Assembly (NCBI GenBank): GCA_010015655.1
Contig: ML976667.1
Coordinates: 338,523-402,522 of the forward strand
Length of the DNA: 64,000 bases
Reading direction: 5' to 3'
DNA from: Bimuria novae-zelandiae CBS 107.79
Taxonomy: Eukaryota; Ascomycota; Dothideomycetes; Pleosporales; Didymosphaeriaceae
The notes below the pieces were generated by a model that was not told the origin of the DNA, did not search any database, and saw only the letters and a list, made by a program, of their open reading frames with translations. The first letter of the stretch is position 1; every line of letters begins with the position of its first letter. The position numbers and the translations under genes are program-made. This document shows positions 22,105 through 33,600 of the stretch, piece after piece.

Positions 22105-22752
22105 ATCTTTGTGCAACACCATGGCCACGGCACCTCCTGCATCACCAGAGCCGTTGTGAAGATGAGGCTTATTGTTTAACGTTTCAGCTCTATCTCGCAC
22201 ACAGTGGTAATGTTCTCGTATAAATGGCACTCGTTTCGTTTCTGAACCCCGAACTGCGACACGCGTACAAATTCATCCCAACATCGTCTCCTTGCCCTGC
22301 CAAGTGAGAAAGCACTATTCCAATATGATACGAGGACTTTGGATAATGTTCAGTATCTTCCCCTGCACCGTACTGCTTTTGCGCTGTCTTCAAAAAGAGA
22401 AACAATAAGACGACAAATCCGCCATGATGTGGCACTGCTCTACACCTCGCCATAGAAGACTCCGGTTTCGTCACCGAACATCTTCCAGCGATTGAATTGA
22501 ATTGTCTTAATTACTTGTTGTTTGCTCGATCATTAACTCCCCTGGATCTCCAATCATATGAACGAGAGCAGACGCGCATGCCATTCTGCCGGTTGCGAAC
22601 CCCGCGAAACAAACAAGCATTGAAATCGTTCTGCAAAGTGCCAGTTTAGAAGCTTAAAGCATCGTTCCTTCTTCAATACCGTCGTACATTTTGTTTCACA
22701 TTTTAAACTTCACATTCTCATTTTAACATCGTTCCAAAGCTTACTCGCCACA
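22105..22752. other. Upstream region of secreted-protein gene
   Basis: No supported gene. Immediately before the gene at 22,753 the sequence is T- and C-rich (about 22,670-22,740), as is common in fungal promoters. Confidence 0.4.
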
Positions 22753-23610
22753 ATGGCGCCCATCCCAATGATGAAGCTCGTCGCGACCATCGCATCACTC
22801 CTAACACTTTCACAAGCAACATCTAACCGCGAAGGCCTCCTCGCCTCCGCGCAAACCTACGTCACCGCCCAAAAGACGGGCAACACTTCCACCCTTAAAC
22901 TCTCCCCTTCCTTCAGATACCAGCAAAACAACAAAGAGCGCGCCCTCTCCGCCGGCCTCCTCGCCACCCCCTACGCCCTCGACCTCGTCCGCTCCACCGC
23001 CGACACCGTCGCTTGCGCCTCCTACACCATGTGGATCAGCACCTCAGGCGGCAAACCCTACGTCGTCGGCACGCAGATCCGGCACGAGAACAACACCGAG
23101 ACAATCAGCCTCATTGACACGATTGCCGCTACGACGGGCGACCTGTTCTTCGACGCGAAGAAGACGCTCGGGTACATCCAAAAAGAGGACTGGACCCCGA
23201 TTAACAACACGGCGTCGATCCCGTCGCGGGAGCTGCTGCGGAAGGTGGGCGATGCGTATCTAGATATGTGGACGGATCCAAAGGCCGCGGATAGCATTCC
23301 GTGGGGAACGGAATGCGAGAGGGTAGAAGGAAGTCGGTATACGAGTCCTTGTGGGAAGAGCTTGCCCAGAGGAGGGAGCTCGAAGCCGAATGGGATGAGG
23401 AGGTGAGGTTACAGTTGATTTTTATAAGGTGTGAATGTTGTGATGAAGTGCTGACGTTGGTGCAGGTATGTTATCGACGAGGTGCAGGGGAGCGTGGATG
23501 TGCTGTGTCAGTTTGACAGTTTGGGGACGATGCCGGATAGTTATGAGATTCGTGTTATTGATGGGAAGGTGAAGTATGTGCACACCATCACGGCGTTGAA
23601 TGTTGGTTGA
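22753..23610 (+). CDS. Secreted protein of a fungal domain family (DUF8021-like)
   Basis: Two exons, 22,753-23,402 and 23,466-23,610, joined over a 63-nt GTGAGG...GCAG intron, give 264 residues. Residues 1-22 form a signal peptide ending in SQA. The body has a regular pattern for this family: a YALDLVRSTADTVACASYT segment, a T-G-DLFFD stretch, IPWGTECERVEGSRY with a cysteine pair, and a C-terminal VIDEVQGSVDVLCQFDSLG then PDSYEIRVIDGKV. The C-terminal part looks like a nuclear-transport-factor-2-type fold of the kind seen in secreted fungal proteins. The function is not known; the name DUF8021 is from memory. The gene is convergent with the isochorismatase gene, whose stop is 67 bp away. Confidence 0.8.
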
Positions 23611-23677
23611 GCTGGGAGGATCTCGTTGCTGCACACTGTGGGGCATGGTTTGAATTTTACTATTGTCGTACCGAGAT

Positions 23678-24331
23678 TCATTTGATGTCCGAGCTCTTGA
23701 CGACCGTGCCAAACACATCTGCCAGTTCAGCGAGTGCCACGCGCGTTACCTCATCGCCCTTCACACCCGGGATGTTGCGGTCACCAATCCCATCCTCGAC
23801 GAGCACTACTTCGTACCCGCTCTGGTACCCTTCTCGCGCGGTAGTCGACACACAGACATGCGCCATATATCCTACAAGCACGATCTTCTTGACGCCCCAT
23901 CCCTGCAGCGTCTCATGCAAGTTAGTCTGCTCAAAAGACCCAGGGAACTGCTTCCAGATCGTCGTCTCGCCATCCTGTTCCTGTCAGCTCATCACCGCCA
24001 CTACTTCCTTCCTTTCTTTCCTTTTTCGAGAAGAATAGTGGGAGAATACCTTCGCCTTCAACTCTTCAAACTCATCAGCGAGCTCCGTGCCAGGCGTGAA
24101 TATCGGCGCCCCCTCAGGCGTCTTGTGTAGCACGTGAATCACTTTCCCGCCCGCCTTGCGATACTTCTCGAGCAGCTCCGCAATGACCTTGCCGCTGGCG
24201 GCAGCATTGGTGACGGTTAGCGCGCCGGACGCATATTCGTTCTGGGCGTCGATGATGATGAGGGCCGAGTCTGAAGTTGACGCCGTGCTGGCGGATATGC
24301 CGAGGAGGTCGCGGAAGGATTTTGTGGCCAT
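23678..24331 (-). CDS. Isochorismatase-like cysteine hydrolase
   Basis: Exon 1 is 24,331-24,050 and exon 2 is 23,980-23,678, with a phase-0 69-nt intron (GTATTC...ACAG); the product has 194 residues. The family triad is visible: D28 in [11 protein letters not shown]104 in [14 protein letters not shown] and C137 in [15 protein letters not shown]. Isochorismatase-like enzymes cleave small amides or enol ethers; the substrate cannot be told from sequence. The length matches the compact members of the family and there is no signal peptide, so a cytosolic enzyme is likely. Reading through the intron instead gives a premature stop, which supports the splice. Confidence 0.9.
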
Positions 24332-25068
24332 GGTTGATGAGAGGATCGGAATGAATTTATTTCTGCGGAATGAGTCTGCAATATTATGAGCACAGTGAAA
24401 GGTATGAGCGCGGTCGTGGAGTAAAAGTGGCGATGATTATGGTAGCAAAGGTACTCCCGAGGTTGTCAAGACTTCAAAGATCAGCGCTAGGGTACTCGTT
24501 GGAGCGAAAGCCATGGCGCTATGCAAGTGTTTGATCCTGTATTGCTCCACAATAATGGTATGTGAGATTGTTAATGGATTATTAAGTGTTGGTGTGGTAG
24601 AACGGCATCGACGGCAGCGAAGGTACCCCTCTCGGCAACGAATCGGCATGCATGACGTACACGCCGTGAATCACGGTAGTCCGGAAAACTGCGTTCCTTT
24701 CTCCACCTGGACAGGCAGTCACCGCACGTGCGCGTCGATGTCAGTGCAGTCTAGTAGTAGTTGATCATTCGACGAGATCTTGGTGTGAGGTCCCAGCCTC
24801 ATGTCTCAGATGTTCGTAAAGATGATGCATCGGTGTGTTTTATTTCATACAAAATAGACCCCAGGTTTTTAGAGATTTTTCCTGAACTTTTCCTTTGCTT
24901 TCGTTGCGTGTTGAAGCTTTTGATAGAGCAGGTCGAGTCTGTTGCTCCCGGACTCTCTCTCACTACCAACATCTCGTGTTGAATCAGGTCTAGCATTTTG
25001 TTTGAAAAAACGGCATATCGTTGTCGCGTGATGCCGAAAGGTTTCGCAGATCGTTGATTTGCAATCAG
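24332..25068. other. Intergenic, nothing recognised
   Basis: Composition is normal and only short frames are present. Lies between the start of the hydrolase gene and the 3' end of a kinase-like pseudogene. Confidence 0.35.
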
Positions 25069-26430
25069 CTACTTAAGAAGCCTTACCCGTGTCACAGCTG
25101 GTTTGACTATAGCCTTCGGGTTTCCGGGTAACAGATCGATCCTGAAAAAATTGTTGGTGTCTAGTCTATGCCAGTACTCGTCTGGAGCAACCCGGTCATC
25201 CGCAAATCTCTGGACACCTTCGCATCCGCCGAAAAACCAAGTGATGAACACCAGACAGACGCACCCCGAGAGCCCAAACATCGCATTGTGGGCTGATTCT
25301 CGCGGGGGCCAAATCACACTCTGGTGAGCGGTATGTCAATGAGTTTGGAACAAAGCCATGTTCTCGCCTCCTCTGCACATTCTCAGGGTCGAACCTGGCG
25401 ATCCCGAAATCGGTGATCCTCAGGTTTCCGTACTCTCTATTGGTTCCTTCGTCGCGAACCAAAGAACGTTTTTCGGTTTTATATCGCCGTGGTGCCCGGC
25501 CAGATTAAACGACCTTGATGCGTTGTCGGCAGAAGTCGAGGCTTTCGAGAGGTGTATGGAATCGGCGAGTACTGTAAGCAGGCAGGCAGGCATATAAGGA
25601 CAACAAACTGTATTGCTATCTGCAGAAAAGAGTGTGTTGAGTGAGGGGTCTGCTGTTGAGCAGAGGGAAATGAAGCGAGAGCTTTTGTTGAGTCCCTAGT
25701 CCGTGCACCTAAGTAGTACCTTCCACCTCTGACGTCAGTCACGTGGCTACAAGTACCGTGGTATCGGACTTCGTTTCGTAATGGTGAATCCTTGACAGTG
25801 CTTCAGCCAAGCCTTGACATTGTTCTATTAACCACACCGACATGTCCTCCTTTGGAGTGATCCGAAACCAAAATTCTTCAAGGTCTGGATCTGCCCATGG
25901 AAAGACGGGGTAATACCGTCCAGCTTGCTCAAAAGTTGCAAGTAGTTTGATCAGATGTGGGTGTTCGTGACGTTCTTTGCTAAGCGCTTTGAGTATGTCT
26001 GTCTCCCTCTCGAGATTAGCCTTGGCCCTGATTGGGTCCTCGTGCTCCGAAACTAAAAATTCTTTCACAGCTACTACCTCTTTGTTTAAGGAGTGATATT
26101 CCGGGTGTATTTTGACTTTATATAGTCGACCAGAGCCGCCGCTTCCTGTGGTAGTCTTGTCCCAAGATAATATTGGCCGGATCTCTTCTTTTCGGAAAGT
26201 TTGGTGCTCAGCTATCTTACCAACCATCCTAAAGGAAGGAGTCAGGAAAACCCATTGGCGTCTCATGAAATCCTGGATGGCGTCACCACTCCAGTCATTG
26301 AAACTGCGTAGCGATGTCTCCTTCTGTCCGCCTAGCTTGAACAGGCGACAATTGCCGAGTTTTCTCGTCTCCCAGATTGGGAGGTCTGCGTCACATACCC
26401 CTTCATCGAAGAACTCCTACATGTTCGAAG
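25069..26430 (-). pseudogene. Fungal protein-kinase-like gene, frameshifted
   Basis: Minus strand. An N-terminal region (FFDEGVCDADLPIW, DFMRRQWVFLTPSF) leads to a glycine loop (GSGGSGRLYKVKIHPEYH), the VAIK-type lysine in VVAVKEF, then HHGDIKPKNVLWF (catalytic loop), RITDFGIARF (metal-binding DFG), a TYRSPECDLAP activation-segment end and CDVWALG. The pieces lie in different frames. An about 200-bp non-coding stretch (about 25,740-25,540) separates the lobes, one shift occurs near 25,455 and an extra G in a GGGG run near 25,271 breaks WALGC. The catalytic residues themselves survive. Relatives are large-family kinases linked with HET/NLR-type signalling in fungi (inference). It is head-to-head with a similar pseudogene at 27,434-29,254. 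Confidence 0.75.
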
Positions 26431-27433
26431 ATCGATTGATATATGCCAAAGACTACAAAAATCTTCCAGTACAAGTGATCCCCTTCTTGCCGCATCAATT
26501 CCGATGTTGATCAGGAGCGTGTGTGTGAGACTCTCTGACCGCCCTTCGATGCTTCAATGCGTATCTTGTGTCGTTTTCTTTTCGGGTTGATCATCTTCTG
26601 TGGGAGATACTTCGGTCTCGCGAGTTCTCTTTCAAGGGCACTCTGCGTGGCAAGCTTTGGTACATTTGATGTTCGCGATCCCTACAATTCGGTCCCCTTC
26701 CTCGCCTCAAACATAACCAGGTGCGCCCTTTTGTTGTTATCATCGCGTTTCGATTCAAAAGTATACCGAACAGGCAGTTAATGATGATAAGAAATGTAAC
26801 GTCGAAAAGAGTGTTGAGGCAATCGTTGTTTTGATTGAGAAGCTACTCTATGGAGCTATATACTGTGTGGATCACGTGCACAGGCCGCACGTACGCGGGT
26901 GGCCCAAGCTTCTATACTGAACCGTCACAAGAAAGGACCTCGTGTGCCGCTACTCGGTTGCAAATCCCGCAGCTAAGTATGTTGGCTAAGGCCCGCATGC
27001 CCCTCCACCCAGAAGGTGGTACTAAGCCCCGCTTCCAGACTCGATATACCTGCATCATCATCGCCTGTCCTTACTTATTCCGTCGATAACTCGTATTCTT
27101 ACTTTGTTCACAACCATAGGGACCGCAAAAGCGAACTTAACAAGCCAATGGTCATGAGCTGACACAGAACCTCATGCATTCATGGCACCATCCTTTCATT
27201 TCGGTTCTGGATGTGTGCCACCCGTTAGGAACGCGGGCAGATATCGCTTCAGAGCCTGATTGATAGAGGCCAACTGAGCTCTCAGCCTTGTGAATACGCC
27301 CTACAGCTTTGCCACCCCATATATCGTGGCCTACATATGCACGATGCGCCACACGTAAATCTCCACGGGAAATACGAGTGACAGCCCAGCCAACGTTTGA
27401 TCTATCAACTCACTCTTCCTGACTTGTCTAAAA
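26431..27433. other. Spacer between two divergent kinase-like pseudogenes
   Basis: No gene supported. Any upstream exons of the two kinase-like genes would lie here, but I could not join one convincingly. Confidence 0.3.
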
Positions 27434-29254
27434 GTGTCAAAAGAGCTCTCGACAGCTCTCCTTCAATGGCTTCAAAGATTAGTTTGCGTACCATCTCTAC
27501 ATAGGAATGAAGCAGAGTGCTTTCGTGAAGTCGCCCTTCAGTTCTTACCTGCAGCCACTCTGAATAAAATGATATCCGAGAACTCGATACTGGGCGTTAT
27601 GAACATAGCGGAGCCAACGCAAGATGATAAAGAGCTTCTAGAGTTCATTGTAACTAGAGCGAAGAAGCTTTTTACCATTGCGGTTTGGATGCAGCTCAGA
27701 GGTGCATGATTGCGAAGAGCCATGGCTCTCTTTAAAAGCTGGCCTTTCGACGATGAAAAACTCCAGATCAAAAAGATGTCTGGAGACAAGATCTGGCTCA
27801 ACATGATAAAAAGCGACCAGCACAAGTTGATGCGCATTGAGAGTGAACTTCAGAATGGGAACGAACGGATATGAACGCTTAAGAACATCGTGGATTTCCA
27901 AGACACACAGCACAGGTTTTTGGCACCCGTGTTCTCTAACAGCGACACAAACCACGAAGTCTTTGGTCTCGTCATGCCCTTTGTGGAGAGATACATAGTT
28001 AGGGCCGAAGCTATTCTGGTGGAGTGCCGAAGTATAAGATTCACGAAGATCATATTTTGGATCCCAAGCGACCCGTAAGTGTTGAAGCCCCTACATAGGT
28101 ACAGCTCACTGATGAAATTTCAGGCCAACGTCTCCTACGCGGCTTTCGCAGTCAAGGAGATCAAAATCGATAACGAGCAGGATCACCAACAGATAGCCAG
28201 CCACTGGCAATCCGAAGTCCGCGCAATCGCGACGATGAATACACTCGATCATAAGTGACACATTTTTCATTTTGTGACTGCTTTTCGTCGCGGTTCTATG
28301 AAGTACCCGGAGTACTATGTCATCACCGAATGGGCGGAGGATGGCAATCTACGTGATATGTGGTTGCGAAACCCAAACCCGAAAATGACAGCGTCATTGG
28401 TGAAAGAGGTCCTTAAGCAGCTCCTGGGGCTTGCCGAGGCTTTCACTGCCGCCCATAATCTCACGACTGGCGGAGTGACTAGCGGCTCGTCTTATCGACA
28501 TGGCGATCTCAAACCGGAGTACATTCCATGCTTTCCAGACGGAAGCGAGATCGGAACATTCAAGATTAGCGACTGGCGGAAAGCGGAGAACAAACAGGTC
28601 GCCACGGCCATGCGTCACACGAGAACGACGGCCAGATTTGGCACTCACCGTTATGAACCTCCAGAGATCGAGACGGGCGTCCGCTCGATGCTAGGAGGCA
28701 AAGAAGAAAATCGTCAATCTTTACTTTACGATATTTGGGCCTTAGGCTGCATAACCCTTAAATTCCTGGTTTGGCTCCTCTACGGTGTAGACGGGCTCGA
28801 TCATTTCAACAAGAGCGTGAAGAGTGAATTGGACAGCGACACGCCGTTCTATCAGCCTGGCGAGCATCGCGGAAAGAAGATCACTTGGGTGCACAATGTG
28901 GTCAGATTCTGGATGAAGTACATGTCGGAGGATGCCGCTTGTCGAGCAGGTACGACTGCCCTGGGAGACCTTCTCGAAATTGTAGAGGCAGGTCTCATAA
29001 TCATAAAACTTCCTCGCGAGGGAGGTAGCTTCTTCGAGCCGAGTCACCAACAATTAATCCCCAATTCTTCTTTTGGACGACTGAAGGCAGACGGAATAAC
29101 CGCGGTAGTCATTGGCTCTACTGCCTCGCCGGCATCAGTGGAATCACAACGCCACAATGATAGCACGGAACAGTGTCCTTCCATCCTTGTCACTGCAGCA
29201 CAAGACAATGCTGTTGAGGGAGGCGCTCCCCGGCATACGGAAGGAGCACGCTAG
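27434..29254 (+). pseudogene. Fungal protein-kinase-like gene with stops
   Basis: The plus strand shows the same architecture as the neighbour at 25,069-26,430. The N-terminal region (RAKKLFTIAVWMQLRG, HRFLAPVFSNSDTNHE) is followed by a glycine loop in a shifted frame (SYSGGVPKYKIHEDHI), a 49-nt intron at 28,075-28,123 (GTAAGT...TTTCAG), AAFAVKEIKI, a TGA at about 28,256-28,258, then a long open stretch (28,274-29,254). That stretch contains HGDLKPEYI in place of HGDLKPENI, ISDWRKAE in place of a DFG-like segment, and YDIWALGCI. Further stops lie at 27,707-27,709 and near 27,872. Loss of the catalytic-loop Asn and of the metal-binding Asp context argues against kinase activity even if translated. 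Confidence 0.75.
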
Positions 29255-29261
29255 CCATATA

Positions 29262-29279
29262 TAGGCGACTTCCCGCCTA
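29262..29279. repeat. Hairpin TAGGCG-N6-CGCCTA, second copy
   Basis: Same palindrome as at 21,703-21,720 (loop ACTTCC instead of ACTTAC), placed just after the kinase-like pseudogene and 226 bp before the pogo element. Confidence 0.4.
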
Positions 29280-29504
29280 CATAATAGTACAACTCTTACA
29301 CTCAACTTCATGTTGACGATACTTTTCAACAAATGCAGCAGAGGTTGAGCCTAGGTTCCTAAACGTGGGCCCGCCACGGCTGCGTGCCAATAAAATTCGT
29401 GATAGGCTTGAGCATATCGTCCTGGCAGATGATGAAAACACCATGGGCAATTACTGGTCGACGGGCTCAAACAAACCGATTCCGGCTATAACGTGTTTAC
29501 CGTA

Positions 29505-29553
29505 CCGTGTCTTGGCAGATCGTGCGCCGCGTCAGATTTCGCGCCACCTAACA
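29505..29553 (+). repeat. pogo left inverted repeat
   Basis: 49 bp, starts CCGTGTCTTGGCAGATCGTG and ends CACCTAACA; preceded by TA. Two or three differences from the right copy. Confidence 0.9.
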
Positions 29554-29559
29554 ATAAGG

Positions 29560-29990
29560 GCCTTAGCTTTGACGCGTCGCAACTCCATTAATATAGATCC
29601 CCTTAATGCTGTAATTATAGCAATTAAATTATAAAAACTAGGAGAATTATTCTTATATTAAAAAATAGTAAAAGAATTTAGTGTTATATAATCTAAGTTA
29701 ACGCGTAATTATAGATGCGCTATATAAGTAGAGCTAGTACCCTATAATAATCGCTAAAATCTCTACCTATAATAAGAACATAAGCTTATATAGTATATTA
29801 CTTATTATACTAAATAAGGCCTTTTTTTTATATATTAAATTATATAAAACTTCGCGTCTTCTATTGCTATAAAGGACGTTAGTATAAGCTAGGTTAATTA
29901 TTTTATTAGGCGTAATAATAACTTACGTATATTAAGATATATAACTAGAATTAATTATAATTACTACTAAGCTAGTTTAGAGGTAAAATA
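29560..29990 (+). pseudogene. pogo/Fot1 transposase, N-terminal part
   Basis: Read through stops, the plus strand gives an N-terminal helix-turn-helix typical of Fot1/pogo: NAVIIAIKL, KLGELF, KIVKEFSV then FASSIAIKDVSIS-like and the CENP-B-type region, up to EVKY at the Gypsy insertion point. The frame resumes at 43,308. AT-rich. Confidence 0.65.
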
Positions 29991-30151
29991 TATAATGGGC
30001 TACGCCCAGTTGTTGCCTCGGATCCTTAACCCTTAGTTATGCGAACCCTAAATATATAAGTTTAACGCCTAAAGCTTAACTTTAGACTCTTTATTAAATT
30101 TATAAGTATTCTTTTAGCACCTTTAGCTTCTTAAGCACCTAGCCTTTTATA
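29991..30151 (+). repeat. Gypsy 5' LTR
   Basis: 161 bp, contains GGGCTACGCCCAGTTG and GCGAACCCTAAATATATAAG. Same length as the right copy; differences are transitions. Confidence 0.85.
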
Positions 30152-30649
30152 TTAAATTTAATTACTTCTACCCGTCGCGGGACGAGTAGATTTTAAATAT
30201 AACTATAAACTAAAGCTATAAAGTAGCACACAAAGTTAAAGGACTTACGTAAATAAATACTATAAAGGTAACGCCTAGACCTACGAAGAGATAGAACCCT
30301 CCCTAGCAAGTAATTAAGAAGAAGTCTTAATGGACACTTAACGCTAGCAAGACTATCTTTACTAAATAAAAAAGTTCTAAAAATAAGAATAAGACTTTTT
30401 GCTAAAGGTCCGCGTCTTAGCGTAAATAATTATACGTAGTAAGCTATTAGCTTATAAAAGAGTAATAGCTAGGGAAATAAAAGGATAGCCTCCCTATTTA
30501 TAACTAAACTCTAGGTATTAGGAGTTAATAAAAACAAAATACGGTAATTCCTAAGCAAGGTTAAAGCACTTATTAACCTTTAAGATACTTTTTAAACTCT
30601 GCTATAAAGAGTAAAAGGACTAACTAAAGAAATAGTAGGGGAGCGCTAA

Positions 30650-33600
30650 GAACCTCTAATAATATAATAATACTCTTAAGAGACAGGAGGTACGAATTAG
30701 CTATTAAAAGTAGACTAATAAATAAAGCTACTAGAGAGATTAATAGTAGAGCTTATTTTAAACTAAGGAAGAAGCCGCCGCCCTAAGATTCTTAACTTGG
30801 CCTACTTTAATAGTAAACGACAGGATTACTACTATTTTAAAATAGTAATACGATATAAGCTCCTAGAGGATAGGGACTACCTTAGAAATATACCTAAATA
30901 TATTATTAGTTAATTAACAGGACGTGCAGCGACGGTGGAAATTATATACCTAAACTACTACTTAGGGTGCACTAAAGCTAACCTCTAGGAGCTACTAGAC
31001 TATAATTTTTATAACTACCTAGTAAAAGAAATCGCGCGTAACCGCTTACTTATAATATAATAAGGGAACTAGAAGCTTCGTGACTTTAATTTTAACTTTA
31101 ATAACTATGCTATAGAAGCTAAGGAGCATAGTTAAGAAATCTTAAAAAACCTATACCTTTAAAGCCTCTACGAGGACTTACAGGACTAAATAGTTATAAT
31201 AAATATAGATAATAATTAGGACCTATAAGGAGTCTAAAAGAGAGTTAATAAGGTTAAAGAAAACCTTTTCTAAAATATATTATAATTACTAAAGTTTACT
31301 ACCAAGAACAGGGCGCCAGACGAAATAGATTAGGAACCTACCTAAGCTAACCTTAGAAGGATGTCTGGCCGACGAAGCCAAGACAAAAGACACTAAGCAA
31401 CGGACGGAGCCACGGGACACAGGTCTAGCAACACCTAGAAACAAGCCACGTGGGTGTCGCGCGAGGTAATAGAAACCCGTAAGAAGAATAGTTTTTATTT
31501 TTATTATAGAGATACGGGACATCGCGTAAAGCAGTGTAAACTTTTACCTATAATAAAGCTAGTATAAGTTTACGCCGCTACACCTGCTACTAAGAGATCT
31601 TTTAATAAAGAGTTTAATATAGCCTCTACTAATTTAGAAAACTAGGTCCTCTTAGTAATAGTTACCGCTAGGAGGTAGAAGTAAGAAAAGGGTAAAAAAT
31701 AAGTTTTAATAACTTTTAAAGGCTATAGCTAGACTTAACACTAGTAATAGTACACTCGCTTATTAATAACATTATATTTACATTAACAATAATTAATTTA
31801 GGTTATTTAACCTTTAAATTTATATTAGAAAAATTTATAATAAAAGCCCACCTACAGTGTAAGAACCTACCCTATCTATAAGAGGTTATTAGTATTAGAG
31901 GCATGCGACTCTTTGTACGCGAAGTAGTCTAACTAGAAGTAGATATTAATAGCTATATAGAATTAATATAACTATACGTCTTACCTAATAACGGGTTGTA
32001 CGACCTAATCCTTAGCCTAACCTAAATAAAGAAAAATAAGGTTAAACTAGCCCTAGCAAAGAAATTAATTTAAATTAGAAGTTTAGGCACCTGCATCCGT
32101 GACTAAGAAGGCAAGAAACTATTAATAAAGCCTTAAGGGGTATTAACCGCAGCCTTTATAGCCCTAGATTAGCGTAATTAACGCCTAGGAAACAGGGCTA
32201 AAGTATTTTCTATATTAATAAAGAATATATAGAAGGTGTTAATCCGCAAGCTAAAGGTAAACCTATAAAAGTTACTACTTAAAGCTTTTAAAGACTTATA
32301 GCGTATCTTTTATAGGAAATAAGCTAACAAGCTCCCCCTACACTATAAACCTAGAGTAGATCTTTTTATCCCTCTCGTGAAAAAAGATAGCGAGACTCTA
32401 AAGATTCCCTATAGCCCTTTATTTAATATGTCTCGCGAAGAGTTACTTGTCCTTTAAAAAGAGCTTACTAAATACTTAGATAAAAGCTTTATTTAGGTAA
32501 GCAAGTCTAGCGCCGCTGCCCTAATATTATTTACTAAGAAACCTAGCGAAGGACTGCGCTTTTACGTTAATTATTAAGCCTTAAACGCTATCTTAAAGAA
32601 GGACTAGTATCCTCTATTATTAATTAGTAAGACCCTTTAGCTCCTCGCGAAGGCTAAATAGTTTAATAAACTTAATATAATTTAAGCCTTTTATAAGCTT
32701 TAAATAGTAAAAGGCGAGGAATAAAAGACAGCGTTTAGAACCTAATTTAGTCTCTATAAGTAGCTAGTAGTTCCTTTTAGCCTAGCTAACGCGCTAAGTA
32801 CGTTTTAGTAGTATATTTACTAGGTGCTAAGAAAGCACCTTAATAACTACTACTTAGTATATATAAATAATGTTCTTATCTTCTCTAGTGGTAGCTAAAA
32901 AGACCACGAAGAGAAAGTACGTACTATAATTTAAAAGTTAGGGGCCGCAGGACTATACTTAGATATTAATAAATTTAAGTTCTACGTTAAAAAGACTAAG
33001 TACCTTAGATTTATTATAAAAGTTAATAAGGGCGTAAGCATAGACCTAGATAAAGTCTAAGTATTTTAAGAATAAAAGCTACTAACTTTAGTAAAAAAAG
33101 TCTAGAGCTTTATAGGCTTCGCGAACTTTTATTAAAGATTTATATAAAACTTCTCTAGCATAGTAAGCCCCCTTATAAAGCTTACTAGTAAAGGAGTAGA
33201 ATTTATTTAGGAATAAGAGTAGCAGTATATATTTAACTTTTTAAAAATAGCGTTCTATACAGACCCCGCGCTAGCCTACTTTAATCCTAAATAAAAATTA
33301 GTACTAAAAGTAGACGCCTTTAGCTAGTTAATTAGGGGATGCTTCTCCTAGTATAATAATAATAGGATTCTACGCCTAGTAGCTTACTTCTTAGCAAAGA
33401 ATAGCCTGGCAGAATATAACTACGCTATCTATAATAAAAAGATACTTATAGTTATTAAATGCGTAGACAAATAGGACTATATATGTTAAGTAGTAAAGCA
33501 CCTTACGGCCTATACTAATTATAAAAACTTTACGTATTTTACTACTAAACGAAGGTTAGACGAACAAAACGTTTAGTAGGTAGACATACTTAGCTATATT

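Noticed and set aside
22190..22474. Small minus-strand gene
   Set aside because: No motif, no start context, overlaps the promoter region of the secreted-protein gene.
22753..24331. Secondary-metabolite cluster around the hydrolase and secreted protein
   Set aside because: No synthase, P450, transporter or regulator gene nearby.
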